64,000 bases of DNA from Hippopus hippopus (lineage: Eukaryota; Mollusca; Bivalvia; Cardiida; Cardiidae), in contig OX328109.1 in assembly GCA_946811185.2 (NCBI GenBank), forward strand, positions 1,178,001-1,242,000, in the 5' to 3' direction. The notes below the pieces were generated by a model that ran no database searches, was not told where the DNA came from, and worked only from the letters and a program-made list of their open reading frames with translations. How positions within the stretch are numbered: the stretch's first letter is position 1; the number at the start of each line of letters is the position of its first letter. Of this stretch, positions 53,736 to 61,400 are shown one piece after another. Made by a program: the position numbers and the translations under genes.

Positions 53736-54020
53736 ATTGATTGTATTGTTTTGTGCCATTTTCAATATCATTCCACTGCACCTATCCATGCTTTCCTGGA
53801 GTCTCTTTTACCAGTACTACGCACAATTTACTTTCCAAGCCACTGGCTGCTTTCCCACATAACCATGGTCGAAACAATGGTCAGTGGTGAGAGAGGAATG
53901 AATCCTGTCGCAATGACTATCATCAATCCTCGGAAAGAAATTGGCCGAGCCAGGGATCGAACCCATGACCCTCTGTTTTCAAGTCCTGCACGCTACCGAC
54001 TGAGCTACTGGGGCTCAGCA
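53728..54020 (-). mobile_element. SINE-1, complete
   Basis: CATTTTCAATATCATTCCAC, CCACTGGCTGCTTTCCCACA, CAATGACTATCATCAATCCT, tRNA head GCACGCTACCGACTGAGCTA at right (minus strand). Lies in the left arm of a MITE-A. Confidence 0.86.
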
Positions 54021-54084
54021 ATAGGATCTTTAAAATTTGGTATTGTGTGTCTTACGAACAAAGTCCGTAACAAAGACATAAATG

Positions 54085-54185
54085 AACAAATGCATAGCAG
54101 AAATACAGGGACCAGGCAGGATTCAAACCTAGAATGCCCGGACGAAAGGCCAACACCATAACCACTGAGCTAAAGAGAATTCTCC
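54085..54185 (-). mobile_element. tRNA-like SINE head fragment
   Basis: Minus strand reads TTAGCTCAGTGGTTATGGTG ... TAGGTTTGAATCCTGCCTGG, with A and B box-like sequence. Not a functional tRNA: no CCA-end pairing arm seen. Confidence 0.55.
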
Positions 54186-54337
54186 CGAACTCAGTTGTTA
54201 GGTATTGTATTTAAACCGGGATGAAGCCATGCATGAAGGAGTGGTCTCCCGTAACATGTGGAAAAGGCTTAATCAAAGTATGAACAGCCTTTCAGCAGAA
54301 ACTGTAGATGTGACAGTAGATGTGTCGGTAGATGTGT

Positions 54338-54762
54338 CAGTAGGAGGCAGTGGTAGAGCTTTGGTCTCTCACACCAAAGGTTTTGGGTTTGAATCCCTTG
54401 ATAAGCGGGATCAACCTTTGGAACGACTGACATTACCGGGCGTGAGTACTGATTAACCTTTTACCACACAAAAGAATTCTGGACTGGTCAAATTTGAAAG
54501 CATTTGCAGCCAACGAATTAAAGATGGCTCAAATGACAAGATATGTCTTTGAAAGAGTAGAAAACATTGCAGGAAAAGAAGAAAATGCTGGTTACCAGCA
54601 TTTTCTTCTTTTCCCACAATGTTTTCAAAAGCCTTTTCCTTCAGGATCATGTGTAGTATAGGATTAAGGTTTGCAGGAAGCTGCCGTCAAGAGTGATTTA
54701 TATAGGTTGTGAGAACTTGTTTCGCAATTCATGTAAAAATGAGTAAGTCTGAACTAAACTGT
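54338..54762 (+). mobile_element. SINE-2-like element split by a MITE-A
   Basis: Head GAGGCAGTGGTAGAGCTTTG and GGGTTTGAATCCC up to 54452. The tail resumes at 54668 (TGTGAGAACTTGTTTCGCAA ... GTCTGAACTAAACT), similar to the tail at 1921-1974. Confidence 0.7.
54453..54667 (-). mobile_element. MITE-A, near full length, inserted in a SINE-2
   Basis: TTAACCTTTTACCACACAAA to GTGTAGTATAGGATTAA; left arm short (CAGGATCATGTGTAG). Confidence 0.9.
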
Positions 54763-54899
54763 AGATATGAGAGACACAATTTCTGGACATCTGCTTCCAA
54801 GCCTTGAAGATCACACACCCCCCCTTGAATATAGAGTATCGTCTGTAATGCATGTTAGCTACGAACATGTTAGCTAAGATTTGTTTGTTTGTATGGTGT

Positions 54900-55129
54900 T
54901 TAACCCTTTACCAAACGACAAAATTTCGGACTAGACCAAATTGAAAGCATTTACAGAAGATAAATATAAGTCTGATATAAACAATTATTTCTGTCATGGA
55001 TAGGGTAGAAAACATTGTGGGAAAAGGAGAAAATGCTGGTTACCAGTGTTTTCTCCTTTTCTCACAATGTTTTCAAAAGCCTTCTTTTTTAGTGTTGTTA
55101 AAACTCGGGATTGTGTGGTAGAGAGTTAA
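54900..55129 (-). mobile_element. MITE-A, full length
   Basis: TTAACCCTTTACCAAACGAC to GTGTGGTAGAGAGTTAA. Two stem mismatches. Confidence 0.94.
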
Positions 55130-55396
55130 AGCTGCTCTCAAGATTATTTCAGTTGCATCACAGCAGCCAGTGCACCTAGTGCAGTCTACAGATAACTGTC
55201 CCTGAATGTGATTTTAGTTTTTGATGGGTTGCATCTTATGTGCAATGAATTTCCAAATATGAAAAGAAGCATTGTAAACATCTTATTTGTGAGACAACAA
55301 GTGCACCTATTCATGCTTTCCTGGAGTTTATTTACCAGAACATTATCACTGATATATGGAGAACTCTGACAGTAGTCAAGAATCAGCTGCTCTCAC

Positions 55397-55619
55397 TTAA
55401 CCCTACACTAAACAATCCAAAGACCTGCATGAAAGCATTTGAAAACATTGTGGAAACAGGAGAAAATACTAGTAAAAAGCATATTCTCATTTTCTCACAG
55501 TGTTAGTACATGTATCTTGTCAAAGACACATCCCATCATTTGAGCCACATTCAGTCAATTTGTTGCCCTCAAATGATTTCAATTTCCAGAAGTCTAAAAT
55601 TCCGTCAGTTGGTACAGAC
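55397..55619 (+). mobile_element. MITE-A, near full length
   Basis: TTAACCCTACACTAAACAAT to GTCAGTTGGTACAGACG. Worn palindrome. Confidence 0.87.
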
Positions 55620-55769
55620 GCAAAGGTATGTGATCAGTTATATAGATTGTAAAAAAAGAAAAGAATTAACAGAAAATGATTTTTCAGCTTTATTGTATTT
55701 TGATTTTATTCAAACAAGATTTTGCACAAGATCCTTTTTGTCAACAAATAACAAATGATTTTAGAAGTG

Positions 55770-55896
55770 TTAACCCTTTGCCACACAATCCTGACTGTTA
55801 TCAACCCATGAAGAAGGCTTTCGAAACGTTGTAGGAAAAGAGAAAATGCCTACTTCTTCAGGGCGTTGGAACTCTGCATTATGTGGTGAAGGGTAA
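55770..55896. mobile_element. MITE-A fold-back derivative, two left arms
   Basis: TTAACCCTTTGCCACACAAT, half stem TAGGAAAAGAGAAAATGC, then reversed left arm CTTCTTCAGGGCGTTGGAAC to TATGTGGTGAAGGG. Confidence 0.82.
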
Positions 55897-56101
55897 ACCC
55901 TTTACAAAACAAGTCTGTGTTTTAGCCGCCCTTAGGAAAATAGCTTTTTAAAACATTGAAGGAAATGGAGAAAATGCTGGTAACCACAGTGTTTTCTGCT
56001 CTATCAAAGAAACATTTCTTATGTTGAGCCACAACTGATTTGTCGCCTGCAAATGCTTTCAATTTGGGCACAACTAAAACTTTGTTGTTTGGGAAAGAGT
56101 G
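55894..56101 (+). mobile_element. MITE-A, inner right stem lost
   Basis: GGGTAAACCCTTTACAAAAC; GCTGGTAACCACAGTGTTTT skips the CAGCATTTTCTCC part. Ends GTTTGGGAAAGAGT. Confidence 0.85.
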
Positions 56102-56102
56102 G

Positions 56103-56515
56103 TTATTATACTGCAAAGAAACTTCTCGAGATCTGATTGGATAATATGCCCCGAACATATATATCATGTACACGGGCAAAACCAAAGTAAAAGCAGTTTC
56201 CCTTTCGGAAGCCCCGTATACATGACTACACTTTCAACACAACATCCAAAACGGCAGCGGTGATCAAGATTAACATCAAGATTATGCACCAAACTGCACG
56301 TTTTACCAAGGTTTCAGTGACGTCAGTTGCCAGTGACATCAGTTTTCATTGAAATGGGGCACTCAGAAGGGAAATTCTACTTTGTCAGTGTACTCAATTT
56401 TTGAAACCAAAAATCAGGTAAATTTCGCTTAACACATTTTGGAATGGTAAAACTTTGCAGCATAATAAATTCATTGTACGGTCAGGTGGCAGGGGCCTTG
56501 GAAACTTGTTCACGG
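56103..56515. repeat. Dispersed repeat, copy 2
   Basis: Matches 16125-16515. The YY1-like site is altered (CCAAAACGGCAGCGG), but a consensus-like CAGTGACGTCAG CRE and CAGTGACATCAG are present. Confidence 0.85.
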
Positions 56516-56744
56516 GGGGACCATTATTTTGTTGCATGTGTAAAGAGATTTGCATCTGGTTTGACCTTTGGTCTCATCTGATACAAACCTCTTTACACAC
56601 ACAATTCAACCTGATCCAAGCACACAGAACTGCAGACTGTTGTAATATTTGATTTTTCCAAGCTGTCGTGATCAGAATATCTCAAACTGTTGGGCTTGGT
56701 GCTCTAAGGGTCAAGGTCAAATTACAACCTGCGTCATATAAATT

Positions 56745-56980
56745 GAGCCACATGCTACAAAAACAGGGCAAGTGAGTCATCACATAATCAGTGATAGATA
56801 AAATTCATTTTATCTAAAAACCAACTGAATCTGGAGGAAGAGTGGTCCTTGGACAATGCAGAAAATTTACAAAAAACAAAAAGTTTTGACTCATGCCAGC
56901 GTGCGCAGAATGCGCAGCCTGACAGGAGTCGATACTTTTTGCAGATGCATTAAGCCCCCTTTTCATAGAGCATGGCTATA
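56745..56980. mobile_element. MITE-B, opposite orientation
   Basis: AAGTGAGTCATCACATAATC, CATGCCAGCGTGCGCAGAAT, GATGCATTAAGCCCCCTTTT CATAGAGCATGGCT. Confidence 0.78.
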
Positions 56981-56984
56981 ATAC

Positions 56985-57637
56985 TAGTATATTGTATAAA
57001 AATATAAGCATAACATTGTATACATACAAAATATCAATATCAGTTTAGTTGTGGAATGAAATTAAGATCAAGATATGAATAAAATTCAATGGTGAACTCA
57101 AAATAAAAAGACAGTCAGAAACTCTTGTTTATCTGTAGATGGAATATAGCTTAGGCCAAAACAAAAAAATGTGGTTCCTATTGCATACTTTTGAAAATTA
57201 GGGTGGGTGGGTTGGTGGGTAGGTAGGTAGAAAAATTATTTTATTTTATCAACATATTTCTTCCCTAAGCATTGTATTCTATTTTCAAATGTTCTGAAAG
57301 TTCTTTTTATCAAACTGTCCTGTATAAACAGTTGATAACTAAGTTTTCCTTTTTTAACTTTTGCTTGGCTTACTGCTTTTTATTTATATTTCTTAGATCT
57401 AGATCTACTATGTCAAGGTAACTGTTATTCAGGTGATCTCTTGTCTTCAGGTGTTGCGCCAGGAAACACTTCTGATTCTTAAAAAAATGTGTGAAATATT
57501 AAATGATCAACTGGTGAAAAAATTTTCAGATGCGGTCGGGTGACCGGAACCACATGAATATTTTGTTATGGCCTTAACCTTATACATGAGATGCATGGAA
57601 GCTGCAGTTATCAAAACTCACACTGACATTCTCATAC
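56985..57637. other. No feature seen apart from a microsatellite
   Basis: AT-rich; includes AGATCTAGATCT and the GGGT microsatellite. No coding frame. Confidence 0.5.
57198..57232. repeat. (GGGT)n-like microsatellite
   Basis: GGGTGGGTGGGTTGGTGGGT then AGGTAGGTAG. Confidence 0.85.
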
Positions 57638-57638
57638 A

Positions 57639-57842
57639 TCCTTTACTAAACATTTCAGAGTTTTTTGTAAGGCTTCTGAAAACATTGTGAGAAAAGGAGA
57701 AAATGCTGGTTACCAGCATTTTCTCCTCTTCCCACAATGTCTTCTATCTTTTCATTTTTAAATCATATCACTTAAGTCATATTTATTTTGTCGTCTGCAA
57801 ATACTTTCAAATTGGACGAGTCTAAAACTTTGGTGGTAAAAA
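57639..57842 (+). mobile_element. MITE-A, left arm shortened, flipped centre
   Basis: CATCCTTTACTAAACATTTC ... perfect inner stem with GGTTACC in a forward copy. Ends ACTTTGGTGGTAAAAAGC. Confidence 0.87.
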
Positions 57843-57959
57843 GCAGAAAATGTTATTCACTAGCATTTTCTTCTGTGAATTCGATGGTTTTAAAAGCCTT
57901 CTACATCAGTGTACACATAACAATAGCCAAGTTTCACCAGTTGTTCAACAAAACTTTTT

Positions 57960-58110
57960 CGGCATAGCTCAATGTGCTGGCTTTTGACCTACTTTTTGGT
58001 ACTGGTAACAATAAATAAACATAAATTTGTGATTGGTAAAAAATATAGTCGTGTTTATTTAACAGGCCTACATATTTGCAGGCAAATTTATGCTGTCTAT
58101 CTTTTTTAAA
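57960..58110. repeat. Dispersed repeat shared with 39640-39800
   Basis: GGCATAGCTCAATGTGCTGG, CTACTTTTTGGTACTGGTAA, GCTGTCTATCTTTTTTAAAG. Sits just past the 3' end of the PLBD-like gene and may carry its poly(A) signal. Confidence 0.72.
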
Positions 58111-58114
58111 GGTA

Positions 58115-58124
58115 TTTATTTATT
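58115..58124 (-). promoter_or_regulatory. Candidate polyadenylation signals of the PLBD-like gene
   Basis: Two overlapping minus-strand AATAAA hexamers about 127-136 bp past the stop codon, in the right place for 3' end formation. They lie in a dispersed repeat (57950-58110), so they could be fortuitous. Confidence 0.35.
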
Positions 58125-58250
58125 TTTTTTTTTTTGACAGTCAGAAGAAAAAAATATATTATGATTTTCTTTTGAAATTATACATTTGTAAATAGAAAAT
58201 TATGCATCAAAAAAGATGAAAGCAATATCATTCAACATTATGGCACTGAA

Positions 58251-58472
58251 TTACTTTTTATTAAAATACTTGTGAACAATATTCCCATGAGGCGTTCGCT
58301 GAAAATTGCCGTCAAATTTGATTGGATCAAATTTGAATATGTCTGGGTGTCCGAAATGGGGGCATGCATACGCAAAGTCAGCTTTACTCCATTGGAATGG
58401 TGGTAAATCATCAAATGTAGGTCCGCTAATAGCTATAAACTCTAGATTCTTCATCATGTCCCTGTTTGTAAG
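58251..58472 (-). CDS. PLBD-like terminal coding exon
   Basis: 222 nt, 73 codons and stop TAA at 58253-58251. LTNRDMMKNLEFIAISGPTF, DDLPPFQWS, PHFGHPDIFKFDPIKFD, then a lineage-specific tail. Acceptor TTTTTCAG. The penultimate codons AAT AAA form an AATAAA hexamer inside the coding frame. Confidence 0.95.
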   Translation of the reverse strand, partial: LTNRDMMKNLEFIAISGPTFDDLPPFQWSKADFAYACPHFGHPDIFKFDPIKFDGNFQRTPHGNIVHKYFNKK

Positions 58473-61400
58473 CTGAAAAATATAATGACGACCGCATGCA
58501 GGTGTCAACGCTCGGCTGCAGTTACTTTAGTGAAACTTTAAGTCAAAAAATGGGTATTTCTGTGTCAAAAATATTTTGATAGTTATCTGCCTGTTGTGTA
58601 TGGGACCCTTTAGATATTTAAAATCTAGTCAAAAGTTGAAGTAAATATCTTCAGTAATGACAGAGATATTATAAATTATCGAAGTTTTTGTATGCCGACA
58701 CACAAGACAACTCAGACGATGCCCAGGCTATGCAATAACTTGACATTTTCTTTGAAAACAGCCAAGCTAAAACGTACAGAACAAAATGGTTAGCATATTT
58801 TGCATTCAGATTTTTCTTGGAGACCAAACGAACCGCTAGATTTTATTATTTTTTAGGAGAAATTACCAGGTCCCAACCCTGCTATCATTTTTCCTTGTAC
58901 ATGTGAAATTGTCAAAAGAAAAAGAATAATGGACTAAAATCAGAGTTATCTCAAAACCTGATAAAATCTGAAAATTGTGTGGTAAAGAGTTAACCCTTTA
59001 CGAAGCAAATCCTTGTTTTAACCCAAAATTTTAAAAGGCTTTCGAAAAAATGTCTGGAAAACAGCATTTTCTCCTTTTTCCACAATATTTTCTACCCTGT
59101 TAAACAAAAATTGAGTCATTTTAGCCACACTTAATTCGTCATCTGCAATTGCTCTCAATTCGAACCAGTCTGAAATTTTGTGGTATGGCATAGTTATATT
59201 GTTAACACTTACTTTGTTGGGGTTGAATACTGATACAAAATCTTAGGGTGAACTCATTACCCAAACAATACCCAGTTTTAACAACCCTAAAAGAGACAGC
59301 TTTTGAAAACATTGAAAACATTGTTGGAAAAGAAAAATTACTAGTTACAAGCAATTTCTCCATTTCCAACAATGCTTTTTACCCTATCAAAGACCAGAAA
59401 TTATCATTTTAGCTGCATTTAATTTTCGTCTGCTAATGCTACCAATTTGGTCCAGTCCAAAATTTTGTTGCTCGGTAAAAAGTTATAAAGCCATCTATAG
59501 ATTATGAATACATAAAAAGCAATACATCAACATAAACTCTGTTTACACAATGATATCCAAACCAAATCTCAGTGTGGAAATTACCATGGCAACATGCAAA
59601 TTACCTTCATGTCCGTACCACCATGTGACCTATGACCAAGTACTTCAAACGGATATGTTCCGTTTTTAGGGTTCAAGTCACATCGAGCAGATATTCCATT
59701 CTCTCCACTATAGGGAGGCGTGCAATTACACTGAGCAAGAGGATCGTGCTGAAAATTGTTGTACCTAGAAGAAAAAGTAGTCCCTGCCCTCAAGTCAAAT
59801 TTCTTGTGATCTTTCAATAGCTGATAAGGATTAATAATATGTGAGTCTTGCTCTGTTAAAAGTAGGTTTATATGCATCAGCAAAAAGTACCGACCCCGGT
59901 CAGCCTGTGCAGTCTGTGCAGGCTGACCTGGGTCGAAACTTTTTCGCTACTGGTCAATTTTCTGCATGACAAAGGACTAGACTAGTGTAGCTCATGATTC
60001 AGTCTAGATCATAATTCAGTCAGTTTTTAGACAAAATGGATTTTATGGATCCACACTTATGTGATGACTTTACCAAACAATCATGCCTTTTTACGGCCCT
60101 GAAAAAGAAGGCTTTAAAGCACTGTGGGAAAAGAAGAAAATGCTGATTACCAGCATTTTCTCCTTTCCCCATAATATTTCAAAAGGTTTCTTGCTCAAGG
60201 TCATTTAACCCTTTACCACACAATGCCAACTATTAACAACCCCGGGAAAGAAGCCTTCTGAAAACGTTGTGGGAAAAGGAGAAAATGCTGGTAACCAGCA
60301 TTTTCTCCTTTCCCCATTATATTTTCTACCCTATCAAAGACAAATTGCACCATTTGAGCTACACTGAAACTGTGGTCTGCATATGCTTTCAATTAGGATA
60401 AGGCTAAAATTTTGTTGTCTGGTAAAGAGTTAAACACAGGATTGTGTGGTAAAGGGTTAAGGTTCGGATGCTAAACATTACCTTCATATCTGTCCCACCA
60501 TGTGACCTATGCCCTAATGCCCCAAAAGGGTATGTTCCACTTTCAGGATTAAGATCAGACCTTGCTGATATCCCATTTTCACCACTGTAGGGTGGGGTAC
60601 ATTGACATCTTGCTAATGGGTCATGTTGAAAGTCATTGTACCTGATTGAAAAGAACACTATTGTATGGCATGTATTGTAATGAAATGAATGATTGTTTGG
60701 TGTGCAATGTGTGATGAAATGAGCACTTAATTGCATGCTGTGTATTATTTGAGAAAGTGAACACTTGATTGTATGGTGTGATTTTTTTTTTTTTTTTTTT
60801 TTAATTAAATGAACACTTTATTATATGACATGTATTGTGTTGAAATGAACACTTGATCAGTGTTTAATGTGTGATGAAATTAGCACTTGATTGTATGCTG
60901 TGTATTGTTTGAGAAACTGAACACTTGATTGTATGGTATGTATTGTGGTATGAAATGAACACTTGATTGTATGGTGTGAATTTTTTTTTTTTTATGAAAT
61001 GAAGACTTTGTTGTATGACATTTATTGTGATGAGATGGACACTTGATCGTATGGCAGGCATTGTGTAATGAAATGAAGATTTGATTGTATGGCATGTAAT
61101 GAATAATGAAATGAGCACTTGATTGCATGGTGTGTATTGTTTGAGAAAATGAACACTTGATAGTATTGGATGTATTGTAATGATATGAACACTTGACTGT
61201 ATGGTGTGTAATAAATAATGAAATGAGCAATTGATTTAATGGTGTGTATTGTTTGATGAAATGAACACTTGATTGTATGGCATGCATAGAGCAGAGTATT
61301 GGTCAAGAGGGAATCATGTGGATTGGGAAGGTGAAATTCAAGTACAATGGCCCAAGAAAAAGAGCAGAGTAAGCATGAAAGGTGGTAAATAAGGATTTAG

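Noticed and set aside
54085..54185. Possible minus-strand tRNA gene
   Set aside because: The tRNA-like TTAGCTCAGTGG and GGTTTGAATCC are a SINE head; the cloverleaf does not close.
54205..54456. Plus-strand frame with VDVSVDVSV repeats
   Set aside because: A short GTAGATGTGTC tandem followed by a SINE head; no gene context.
60864..61306. Minus-strand frames rich in HTIKCSFH-type repeats
   Set aside because: Translation of the 38-bp minisatellite in a PLBD-like intron.
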